The notes beneath the pieces were generated by a model. That model was not told the origin of the DNA and ran no database searches. It saw only the letters and a program-made list of their open reading frames with translations. From Pinguiococcus pyrenoidosus (taxonomy: Eukaryota; Sar; Pinguiophyceae; Pinguiochrysidales; Pinguiochrysidaceae), in contig JAAMXY010004254.1 in the NCBI GenBank assembly GCA_019677205.1, positions 1 through 16,244 of the forward strand: a DNA stretch of 16,244 nucleotides, written 5' to 3'. Both the position numbers and the translations under genes were made by a program. Shown here in pieces: positions 1 to 8,168 of the stretch (position 1 is the stretch's first letter; every line of letters starts with the position of its first letter).

Positions 1-246
1 GCCTCAAGCCTCAGGCTCCGGGTTGAAGTCTCATTCGTAGTCCCAGACAGAGTCCGCTCAGAATCCGATTTGGACATCAAGAAAGCAGCCTCAGCTGCAT
101 CCGAGCGGAGGCTGCCCCAGCCAGTTCCCGAGACCCAAACGACTCGCCTCGGGCCTCTTCAAGGGCGAGGAGATTCATCGAATTCGTCAGAACCGAAGCT
201 CCCGAAAAGCCGTTTCATCTTCATATATAATTATTTGTATAATTAG
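1..246 (+). CDS. Possible 3' end of an unknown gene entering from the left edge (weak)
   Basis: The first forward frame is open from base 1 to a TAG at 244-246, about 81 codons, while the other two forward frames are closed early. The predicted peptide is rich in Ser, Arg, Pro and Glu and has no domain I recognise. Its last codons run into the AT-rich island starting near 213 and give a Tyr/Ile/Asn-rich tail, which looks more like read-through into non-coding DNA than a natural C-terminus. An 80-codon open frame can occur by chance in GC-rich DNA, so this may equally be plain upstream sequence of the SPP gene. Nothing on the minus strand here is better supported; a 19-codon frame starting near 221 is too short to call. 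Confidence 0.15.
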   Translation, partial: ASSLRLRVEVSFVVPDRVRSESDLDIKKAASAASERRLPQPVPETQTTRLGPLQGRGDSSNSSEPKLPKSRFIFIYNYLYN

Positions 247-279
247 TATAACATTATTATAGTCAAAGATATTTTGTTT
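213..279. promoter_or_regulatory. AT-rich island upstream of the SPP gene
   Basis: A run of about 65 bases is strongly A+T-rich (TATATAA- and TATAAT-like words) in an otherwise GC-rich region. It lies about 310 bases upstream of the SPP start codon. A similar island sits between the divergent genes at 7851-8168. I infer a promoter or nucleosome-depleted element; its distance from the ATG makes it an upstream element rather than a simple TATA box, unless the 5' UTR is long. The rest of 1-587 shows no convincing gene. Confidence 0.35.
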
Positions 280-587
280 CTGCAAGAGAGCGGATGGTGT
301 TTCCGATGGCGTAGTTTGGCGGAATAAGGCAGTTGAAGCCACGGGTCGTGGCCATTGAGCGCGCGCCTGTAGCGGTCTGTTTCGACCAATTCAATCTGAA
401 CTTGTTTTCGCTTTTGAAAGGCCGCGCGCCACAGCTCGTCGAAAACGCGCGCACCTGCGGCTGCGATCCACCCGTGGCGCCGTTGTGACGTTCGAGAGAG
501 GAGAGCGGCTCAGGTTTGGGCTGCCGGATCTGACCAACGCAGGTGTCAGCGCGCTCGCGAACTCGCGGCCGCTCACGCTTAGCCAAG

Positions 588-3500
588 ATGAAGTTGGCCG
601 TGTTCAGCCTTGTCCTCGCGTCCGCTGCGGCGCTTCTGCCGCCCGCGCAGCTTCCGAGAGCCTCGCTGCCGAGGAGGAGTTGGCATGTCCGCGCTCGGCA
701 GCGCATCACGGCGTCCACGGCGGGAGTGGAGGCGCCGTCCAAGGCCGAAGCGGGAGCGCTGCCGCTTCATCCACGTGTTAAGATGGGCTCGCTGGAGAAC
801 GGCCTCCACTACGCGGTGCTGCCCAACTCCAGTCCGCCTGGGCGCTTCGAGGTGCACCTGGAGCTGTTCGCCGGCAGCGCCAACGAGCTGGACGAGCAGC
901 AGGGGATGGCGCACATCCTGGAGCACATCGCGTATATGGGCAGTGCCAAGCGGGACCGGCTCTTCGGCACCGGGAGCCAGACCAACGCGTACACGGACTT
1001 CCACCACACGGTGTTCTACGCCGCGTGCCCCACGTACGCTCAGCCCGGGCCGCTCATGGGCATGGCGCCGGCGCGGTCGTCGGGCAAAGGCCCGCTGGGT
1101 GGGATCCTGAGGGGACTGCGGACGCGCAAGGGTGAGACGGAAGGGGAGGAGGGTCGAGTGGCCCTGCTCCCGCTGGCCATGGAGGCGGTGATGGACGTGC
1201 TGGAGGCGCGGATCGACAAGACGAGGATGGAGCAGGAGCGTGCCGCCGTGCTCAGCGAAGCCCAGATGGTGAACACCATGGAGTACCGGGTTGAGTGCCA
1301 GATCCTGGGCAGCCTGCACGAGGAGAACATCCTGTCCAAGAGGTTCCCCATCGGTAAGGAGGACCTCATCCGCAAGTGGACGGTGGATGACGTCCAGAAG
1401 TACCACTCCACGCACTATCGCCCGGACAACGCCATGCTCTACGTGGTCGGGGACGTCGACGTGGAGGAGGCCGAGGAGCTCATCCACAGCGTGTTCTCGC
1501 ATCTGGAGCCGTCCAAGGAGAAGTCCGACGCCCTGACGCTCAAGGCCGCGCAGAGCAAGCACTTCCCTCCGGTCGTCCACGACTGGACCATGTCGGAGAT
1601 CCCTCCGGGCATCAAGCTGCCGGATTCGCTGCTCAACTCGGCGAAGATCATGCCGGACCCGTCCGTCTTGACGCCCAAGCCTAGGAACGTCGCGGACAGG
1701 ACCAAGATGTTCTACCACGAGCTCCTCCAGGGTTTCAGCTTCCACCTCTTCGCGAAGCGCCCCGTCGAGCCCGTGACCACCATGGCCGCCTTCAAGCGGG
1801 CGATTCTGAAGCGCGTTGCCATCGCGGCGCTCCAGATCCGCCTCAACGTCAACGCGCGCAGCGATCCTCCCTTCACCTACGTGGAGTTCAACCAGCTCGA
1901 CAGCCCCCGGGAAGGCAGCGCGGTGTGCAGCTTGGACCTCATGGGGGAGGTCTCGCGCTGGCAGGAGGCCATCACCATGGTCGTGTGCGAGATCCGCCGC
2001 TTCGCAACCTTCGGCCTCTCGCAGGGCGAGCTGGACCGCTACTTGGTCGCGATGATCGCAGACAGCGCCCAGAACCGGGCGCAGGGGGACCGCATCAACA
2101 ACGCGGACCAGCTCCAGCTGCTGATGGAGAGCGTCGCTTGCGGGCACACCTTCATGGATGCGGAGCAGAGCTACCGTGCCACGGAGGCGGTCGTGCGCAG
2201 CATCACGCTGGACGAGATCAATGCCATGGCCCACGAGATCTGCGAGCACTTCTTGGGCCTTTGCGAAGCAGGCCAGGAAGGGACCGACAGCCCAGCGGTC
2301 CTCCCCGCGTCCATCACGGCCTGCGTGCCGGCGGCCAAGGCGCAAGTCGGCACGGAAATCGCGCCGGGCGTCCTCGTGCCGTCTAAGGAGGACGTGGTCC
2401 GGGTGCTGGACGAGGCTGCACGCCTTGAGCTCGAGCAGTCAGAAGAGGTCGTGGTGCCGAACACGCTGATCACGCGGCAGCAGGTGCAGCAGCTTCGCGC
2501 AGCCAGCCCGCCGCACAGTGTGAAGGCGGAGCTGCCGGCCGAGGTGGAGGACAGCTCCGGAGTGGAGATGCGCGTGTACGACAATGGCTTGAAGGTGAAC
2601 TACCGTCGGTGCGACCACGAGTCGCAAAGCGGGCTTCTCCGGCTGCACGTTCCGGGCGGCCGGTGGGCCGAGCTCCAGCACGGCGTCGCGAGCGTTCTGG
2701 TGGGTGCGAAGACGATGCAAGAGGGAGGGGCCATGCTCGACTTCGCGAGGGAGCAAGTGGAGCTCTTCTGCATCGACCGCTTCGTGATGGTGGAGATCAT
2801 GGCGACGGAGGAGCGGGTCACCTTTGACTTCACTTTCCCGACCACCCGTCCCGATGGCACTCTGCAGCACCAGGAGAGCGCGTCCGGGGAGGACTCCGTC
2901 ACGGGACTGGAAGCCGTGCTGCAGATCACGCGCTGCCTGTTGGATGGCTACATTTGGGAAGAGGACGCCTTCAAGCGAGCGTGCCAAGGCTTCAACCAGG
3001 CCTACGAAGCGAGCAGCAAGTCGCTGGAGGGCGCTGCGACCGAGGCGCTTGCCAGTGTGCTCACCGGGAACGACAAGCGCTTCCTGACCGCGGCGCCGGA
3101 GGACATCAAGAAGCTGAAGCTTGCGGACGTCAAGAAGGCAATGCTGTCGCAGCTCCGTCCCGACAACGCCGAGGTGAGCATCTCCGGCGACTTCGACCAG
3201 GCCGATCTCGAGAAGTTCTTGGACGACTATCTCGGAACCATCCCGGCGCAAGATGCTCTCGAAGCCGAGGCGGCAAGCGAGGCGCCCTCTCTGCCATTCG
3301 TCCAACAGGAGGGAGAGGACGGCAAGGGCGAGACCATCGAGGTGTACCTGCCGGATAGCGAGGAGCGCGCGATTGCGCACGTCGCCGGCCTCGCTCCGAA
3401 CAAGTGGGGCTACCTTCCGGGCGGCGAGAAGATCACAGCCCGGATGGCGGAGCTGTACAAGAAGCAGGAGAAGCGGGACGTCGACCCAGTGACGTTGCAG

Positions 3501-4004
3501 CGCTGGTCGCACCCGCTCTTCTGCTCGACGGCCTTGGCGATTCTGCAAGAGTGCATCAATCGCCGCCTTTTCGCCAACGTGCGCGAGACTCGTCGTCTCA
3601 CCTACGACGCGAACGTGGTGCTGACTAATTTTGACGCAATCCAGGGGTCAATTTTCCTCTTCAGCGTGACGTGCAGTCCCGACAAGGTCAAGGCTGCGCG
3701 AGACGCTGTGCTAGAGACCCTCAACATCATGTCAGAGTACTACCCGTTGTCGGACGACAACATCCAGTCTGGCAAGCGCATCATACTGAGTCGCCACTTC
3801 CAAGAAGGCCGCACGAACAAGTACTGGGTAGAGCTGATGACCGGCATTCAGAGCGCTGGCGTTCCGAAGGACGTGCGTTGTGTCACGGACGTGGAGGAGA
3901 TGATTTCCTCCGTGACGCTCCGGGATGTCAAGCTGCTGTTTGAGGCCCTCCGCCTTACGGATCGCCCCGTCTCCGTGCTAGCCGTGTCGAGCCCGCAGAA
4001 GTAG
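588..4004 (+). CDS. SPP: Stromal processing peptidase-like M16 zinc metallopeptidase, plastid-targeted
   Basis: This 1138-residue protein should remove transit peptides from proteins imported into the plastid stroma. Residues 109-113 are HILEH, the inverted HxxEH zinc site of family M16; E217 (in ERAAVLSE) is the likely third zinc ligand, with E224 the alternative. The following stretches GTGSQTNAYTDFHHTVF, MEYRVECQ and KRFPIG match plant and algal SPP closely rather than mitochondrial MPP or pitrilysin. The second M16 half is present, including the conserved R999...Y1006 pair (VRETRRLTY). Plant SPP is about 1250 residues, so the length fits. I chose the ATG at 588 (context CCAAGATGA). From there residues 1-18 form a hydrophobic signal peptide ending near ASAAA, followed by a basic Ser/Ala-rich stretch without acids to about residue 47, the bipartite presequence of complex plastids. 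A GTG at 543 in the same frame would bury this signal. The ORF has no intron. An insertion at residues 157-193 is unusual. Confidence 0.93.
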   Translation: MKLAVFSLVLASAAALLPPAQLPRASLPRRSWHVRARQRITASTAGVEAPSKAEAGALPLHPRVKMGSLENGLHYAVLPNSSPPGRFEVHLELFAGSANELDEQQGMAHILEHIAYMGSAKRDRLFGTGSQTNAYTDFHHTVFYAACPTYAQPGPLMGMAPARSSGKGPLGGILRGLRTRKGETEGEEGRVALLPLAMEAVMDVLEARIDKTRMEQERAAVLSEAQMVNTMEYRVECQILGSLHEENILSKRFPIGKEDLIRKWTVDDVQKYHSTHYRPDNAMLYVVGDVDVEEAEELIHSVFSHLEPSKEKSDALTLKAAQSKHFPPVVHDWTMSEIPPGIKLPDSLLNSAKIMPDPSVLTPKPRNVADRTKMFYHELLQGFSFHLFAKRPVEPVTTMAAFKRAILKRVAIAALQIRLNVNARSDPPFTYVEFNQLDSPREGSAVCSLDLMGEVSRWQEAITMVVCEIRRFATFGLSQGELDRYLVAMIADSAQNRAQGDRINNADQLQLLMESVACGHTFMDAEQSYRATEAVVRSITLDEINAMAHEICEHFLGLCEAGQEGTDSPAVLPASITACVPAAKAQVGTEIAPGVLVPSKEDVVRVLDEAARLELEQSEEVVVPNTLITRQQVQQLRAASPPHSVKAELPAEVEDSSGVEMRVYDNGLKVNYRRCDHESQSGLLRLHVPGGRWAELQHGVASVLVGAKTMQEGGAMLDFAREQVELFCIDRFVMVEIMATEERVTFDFTFPTTRPDGTLQHQESASGEDSVTGLEAVLQITRCLLDGYIWEEDAFKRACQGFNQAYEASSKSLEGAATEALASVLTGNDKRFLTAAPEDIKKLKLADVKKAMLSQLRPDNAEVSISGDFDQADLEKFLDDYLGTIPAQDALEAEAASEAPSLPFVQQEGEDGKGETIEVYLPDSEERAIAHVAGLAPNKWGYLPGGEKITARMAELYKKQEKRDVDPVTLQRWSHPLFCSTALAILQECINRRLFANVRETRRLTYDANVVLTNFDAIQGSIFLFSVTCSPDKVKAARDAVLETLNIMSEYYPLSDDNIQSGKRIILSRHFQEGRTNKYWVELMTGIQSAGVPKDVRCVTDVEEMISSVTLRDVKLLFEALRLTDRPVSVLAVSSPQK

Positions 4005-4624
4005 ATAGTTTTACGGTGGCGACGGGTTGCGCAGCGGGTTGCGCGGCGGGTTGCGCGGCGGTGACAGCTTCAGACCATGAGCAGACTAGGCGAAAGCCTG
4101 ATGCGTCGGTGATGCAGGTCCGTTCTCAAACCTGCGCCCCCCGCTTGCTGGTAGGAGTGATTGCGGCGGATCCCTTCCCGTTACGTGATAGCACAAATTG
4201 ATCTGTGGCCAGGTGTTTGTAATAGAAGGTATCCCAGCTTCGAGGGACCATTCACAGACGAGACTGTGCAATGCGCAAGGAAGGCTTTGTTAGTCGACAC
4301 CTGTCCTTCGCCCGAGTCGTTCCATCCACTGCATCCTGCTCGTATGCAACTTGTGCCCGGACACACAACTTGGCAGCGTTGCCACCGCTCGGTACTCGTC
4401 CTTTTGCGTTCCCACGCGCGAAGGCACTCAATGCCACTTCGGCGCGAGCTTCTTCGCATCCGGCTGGCGCTGCTGCTGCTTCCGCCTCGACCTCGAGATT
4501 CGTCCTCCCAACTCGCTGTCTGTCTCCTTCAGCGCGGCGCCGAAGTCGATTGCATGATCCATGAGACACCTGTCGTCGCCGTGGGGGAGAGAGGCAACGC
4601 GGCAAGCAGCGGAAGAAGCAACCG
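4005..4624. other. Convergent intergenic region, SPP and DDT gene 3' ends
   Basis: This 620-base gap separates the stop codons of two convergent genes and should hold both 3' UTRs. Several frames of 60-240 codons are open across it on both strands, but none has recognisable protein features, and the longest runs on into the antisense of the DDT gene. A 3' exon of the DDT gene is possible between about 4428 and 4624 on the minus strand. Apart from the tandem repeat at 4024-4059 I see nothing functional. Confidence 0.5.
4024..4059. repeat. Three tandem copies of a 12-bp GC-rich unit
   Basis: The unit GGGTTGCGCRGC occurs three times head to tail, at 4024-4035, 4036-4047 and 4048-4059; only the tenth base differs (A in the first copy, G in the others). 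It begins 20 bases after the SPP stop codon, so it should lie in the 3' UTR. It is probably a slippage product with no clear function. Confidence 0.85.
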
Positions 4625-7600
4625 TCAGCAGCTGCAACGACTCAAAATCGACTCTCGAACAGAAACCCTTTCGAGGTACCTGAAGGAAAGCGCAGCCTGC
4701 GAGGTGGTTTTCGCCTTGATCGTCGCGTTGCGCCACCTTTCCCTCGCATTGGCGTGCGGCCAGAGCGTCGCGGCATGCAGCTCAACTTCCACGGGGGTGG
4801 AAGCCCTGCTGGTCGGCTTCCGTCTGGACGATCTGGACGTCCCCGCCTCTGCCTCCGTCTCGGATTCGGTCTCGTAGTCTTCATCCTCATCTTCGGGCTC
4901 TTCTTCTTCTTCCTTGTCTTCGTCTTCCTCCTCGGTGTCGTCATCCTTCATGTCTTCATCTTCTTGCAGGCCGTGAATGACGTCCTCAAGTTGGATGAGC
5001 ACCTGAGAGATGTCCTGCACTCGTGCGGCGTTAAGCAGGAGATCCATCCACACGCGGCGCTCCGTGCTTCGCGAATTTGCAAACTCCGACCGGAGGTCGT
5101 GAAGCTTGGGGAGGATCTGGTCGCGCTCGCAATCGATGAGTCGCTGCTTGAGGCCGCCGAGGCCCACGTGGAATTCGCTTTGTGGTGCATCCCTGCGCAG
5201 CTTGTTCCTGTAGTTGAAGGACGGCCGGGTCCCGCTCTCGCCGCTCCCTCCCCCCTCTGCCTTCTTCGCCACCGGCGATTCCTGCGCAGAGGCCGCTTCC
5301 TCGTGAACCTTCATGGCTTCCGTGAGCTCCTCCAGATCAAGATCCTCGTTGTCGCCGTCGTCGTGCTTGATGTGCCACAGCTCAAGACCTTCGTTCTCTT
5401 CGGCTGGGAGCCATCCAGTGACCGTACCGTCCATCGTCCCCTGTTTCCCAAACTTTCGCCGAACCCGCCGGCCGAGGAACTCGTGGCCCTCTGTTTTCCA
5501 CTCGACGTCTTCGCCCTTGGTGGCTTCGACGCTTTGTACTAGAACTTTCACGTCAAACTCGGCTTGCAGGGCTTCCTTCAACGCCTTCTCCCGAATCCCC
5601 CGCACATCGAGGCTGCGCACCAGCTGGAGCGTCTCGGCTTCCGTGTCGTAGTACAGCCACACCGTCTGCACGCGCTTCGGATCGGTCTTGTCCAGGGAGA
5701 TGACGCTTGGCGACGGCTGCACTTTCTCTTCCTCAACCACCAGGGTCGGCTGTGGCTCTTGGACGTAGACCCGATCGTCGTTCTGGAAGAGATAGTAGAG
5801 CCTGCCATCTCGGTCCTCCCCCAGGGGCTCCGTGCGGATGCCGAGCTGGGAGAGTTCCTGCTCGTAGCGCTTTCGCCTCTCCGCCTTCTTCTTCCGGTCC
5901 TCCAGCGCGAGTAGAGCCTTGCGCGCCTCGAAAAGCTCCGGGCATATCTTGGCATCGTAGATGATGTTGCTGTCGGAGTCGGGGATCGCGCGCGAGTCCC
6001 CGTCCTCGAAGTCCTCTTCGAGGCCGACCATGACGGCATACTTGATCGCATCCTTCAGAGCTCGGATATTCGACGCCTCGGCGGCGCTTAGCAGCATCTC
6101 CTTGGCTTCCGCGTGCATGAGCCGGTTCTCCTCGCGAATGCGCTTCTGGTGGGCGATCTTATCCTTGCGCTGCCTTCGCTCGAGCATTTCTCGTCGGGTG
6201 AGCTTGAGCATGAGGGTTTCTTCATCCTCGTCCTCAGTCTCCTCCCCGTCTGCCTCCGCCGGTCCGTCGTCCTCCATCGGCGCGACAAGGTAGCGCTTCC
6301 CCAGCTTCTCCGCGAGCATCAGCTCCTCAGCGCGGGCCTGGATGACAGACTGCGCCACACCGTGATTCTTCTTCTTCTTCTTGGGGGGATTTGCGGCTTC
6401 CTTGCTCGACCCCTCGCCGCCAGCAGCGGAGCCGTCCTCCCCGTCTGCTGCGTCCGCGGGAGCGAGCTCGGAGATTGCTCGCTCTTGCAAGGTGCTCTTC
6501 AAGAGGCGTTCCGCCCGCCGCTCTTCGCGTTCCTCCTCCTCCCGCTTCTTGCAGATTTTCGTCCGCTCTTCGAGGTTGTGCGCAACTGCGTTGCGAATGG
6601 TGGACGTCTCGTACGCTGCATTGCAGACGCACCGGAGGAGCGCGATTTTATCCTCTGCCGGCATCTCATGGGTCTCCTTCTCGGCAAGGGCATTGATCGC
6701 CCGATGCAGCGCGGGGCCAAGCCATGCCTGCGTCCCGTCGAATCGCGTCTTCGTCCGATGGCGAGAAGCCGCGATGGACGCACGCTGCGGCGTGGCGCTT
6801 CCGTCCGCCGTGAGTGTGGCTTCGACACTCACGCCCTCCGACATCAGCTCGAAGGCGCTCGTCAGCGGGAGGATGTTGCGGAGCACCTCGCCGTAGGACA
6901 AGTGGTCGGCGAGCGAGACGGGGACCTTCCTTGGCAGGAACTCGGACGCCATGGTGTCTCCGGAGAGCTCGTCGGAGTACAGGATCGACTTGTCCGACAG
7001 GAGGATTCGCGTCAAGGTGCACAGCGTCTCGCTCAGCAGCACGCTGGGTTCCGAGAGCACTTGCACCATGTCCAGAAACTCGTCGAGCGAGTAAGGGGAC
7101 AGGTTCAGCAGGCCGGAGAACTGCCTCAGGAAGTCCCACACCACCACCGCCTCGGTCGCCAGCGACGCCTCGATTGGCAGCCGCTTCACGGGCACGGGCC
7201 GCTCCGCCAAGGACTCCATGGGGCCTTCGTGCACCAGCAAGCGGTCGTCGATCGGATACCTCGTGGCCTCCAAGGCCGCGCGTTTGATCCGCACATCCTC
7301 TGCCGCCTTATCCAACTGCATCTTGATCTACGGCGGGCAACGACTGGTCACAATGATCCTGCTGGGCGCTCTCAAGTTCCTAGGTGCCAATGAGTACCTT
7401 CTCTTGCTCCCTCATGAGCGTATCGACGCGCTTTTGCGCCCAGATCTCCAGCTGCTTGGCAGTCTTCTCGCCCTTAAAGATCTCGCGCTCGCTGAAGCCT
7501 CGGTCCTGCATTTCCTTGCGCCTCTTTGCCTCCGCCTTCTTGCGCTGCATCATCTGCGCGCGGCGCTTGTTTCGCCTTGCTTCCTCTTGGATCTCAGCCT

Positions 7601-7850
7601 CCAAGCGCTGCGCCTCAGCGCGCCGGCGCTTCTCATCTGCTTGCCGCTGGCGCTCGCGCATGCGGCGCTTTCGCTCCGAAGTGCGGTTATCGAATTCCAG
7701 CAGCGGCGGCTCGACGCCGTCCACGACGGCCTCCGACCGCTCGGCAACGGGCTGCGCTGGCTTGTCCGGCGTTGTCGGCGGCGGCGCAGCAGCCGGATTC
7801 TCCGCCACCACCGGCATGAGGTCCTTGGCGTCAGTGGCTGTGCTCTCCAT
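4625..7850 (-). CDS. DDT/WHIM and Tudor-like chromatin-associated protein (two exons)
   Basis: Exon 1 is 7850-7398 (151 codons) and exon 2 is 7327-4625, giving 1051 residues joined in phase 0. An in-frame TGA 18 nt upstream of the ATG at 7850 supports the start. Residues about 50-150 are a highly charged, coiled-coil-like stretch, followed by RYPIDD at about 174. A DDT domain lies at about 208-265 (VVWDFLRQFSGLLNLSPYSL). A WHIM1-like helix follows at about 375-413, then a KKKKK nuclear localisation-like run at 467-471, and a WSD-like motif LGEDRDGRLYYLF near 652. A Tudor-like segment spans about 768-821 (GRRVRRKFGKQGTMDGTVTGW, then HDDGDNEDLDLEEL), and a second WHIM-like helical region about 873-938. 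A Glu/Asp tract runs from 941 to 978. In known families DDT and WHIM segments anchor ISWI remodellers and read linker DNA; Tudor-like folds often bind methylated histone tails. The order recalls plant PTM and RINGLET-type proteins, but I see no PHD finger, bromodomain or homeodomain. Residues after about 990 lose composition, so the 3' end may be wrong. The function is inferred. Confidence 0.82.
7328..7397 (-). other. Intron of the DDT/WHIM gene
   Basis: On the minus strand the donor reads GAGAAG|GTACTC and the acceptor CCCGCCGTAG|ATCAAG, giving a 70-nt phase-0 intron. Without splicing the first exon stops five codons later. Splicing joins the charged coiled-coil segment to the pre-DDT segment without a gap. 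The size matches the other introns in the window. Confidence 0.8.
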
Positions 7851-8168
7851 CAGGAACGGGATGACTCAACCGGAAGGCTGCAGCGCAGACGGCTTCGCAT
7901 GGGCGGCGCTTCGTGCGGTTTGCAGCGCGTCTCGACGTGAGCGGATGGCGCAAGGGTTTCGAAGTGGTCCTTGGCGAAAAAAGCGCGCGTAAGCAAGTTG
8001 GAAACTATTTAGATATTTATTTAAATATACTTAAAGTATAAAGCATAGGAAAATAACGAAATTTCTAGATTACCAAGTTTGAATGGATGATGGAAACAAG
8101 ACCAAGATGCTGGCCCAGCAAATCCGAAATGCGTTCTTGAGCGCGCGCTCGCGCCGATTCTCGGTGCA
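7851..8168. promoter_or_regulatory. Bidirectional promoter region between the DDT gene and HIBADH
   Basis: These 318 bases separate two divergent start codons, so the promoters of both genes must lie here. The centre, about 8000-8080, is strongly AT-rich and includes the 10-bp palindrome TATTTAAATA at 8018-8027, usable as a TATA-like element in either direction. No other protein-coding feature is convincing. An ORF beginning at 8083 is open but conflicts with the preferred HIBADH first exon. Confidence 0.5.

Noticed and set aside
543-587. Upstream GTG start that would lengthen SPP by 15 residues
   Set aside because: A eukaryotic gene should use ATG, and the ATG at 588 has a good context and places the signal peptide at the N-terminus.
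1077-1161. Retained intron inside SPP
   Set aside because: The segment stays in frame, is purine-rich, and lacks a convincing donor and acceptor pair, so a coding insertion is more likely.
579-2345. Long minus-strand frames antisense to SPP (579-2345 and 2439-3548)
   Set aside because: They mirror the conserved M16 coding sequence and have the same His/Arg/Leu/Val-rich shadow composition without any motif.
4161-4877. A 238-codon forward frame in the SPP-DDT gap
   Set aside because: It has no recognisable features, and its second half lies antisense to the acidic, compositionally biased end of the DDT gene.
6113-7393. A 426-codon forward frame antisense to the DDT gene
   Set aside because: The minus strand has recognisable DDT and WHIM segments. 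The forward frame has none, and it also crosses the intron.
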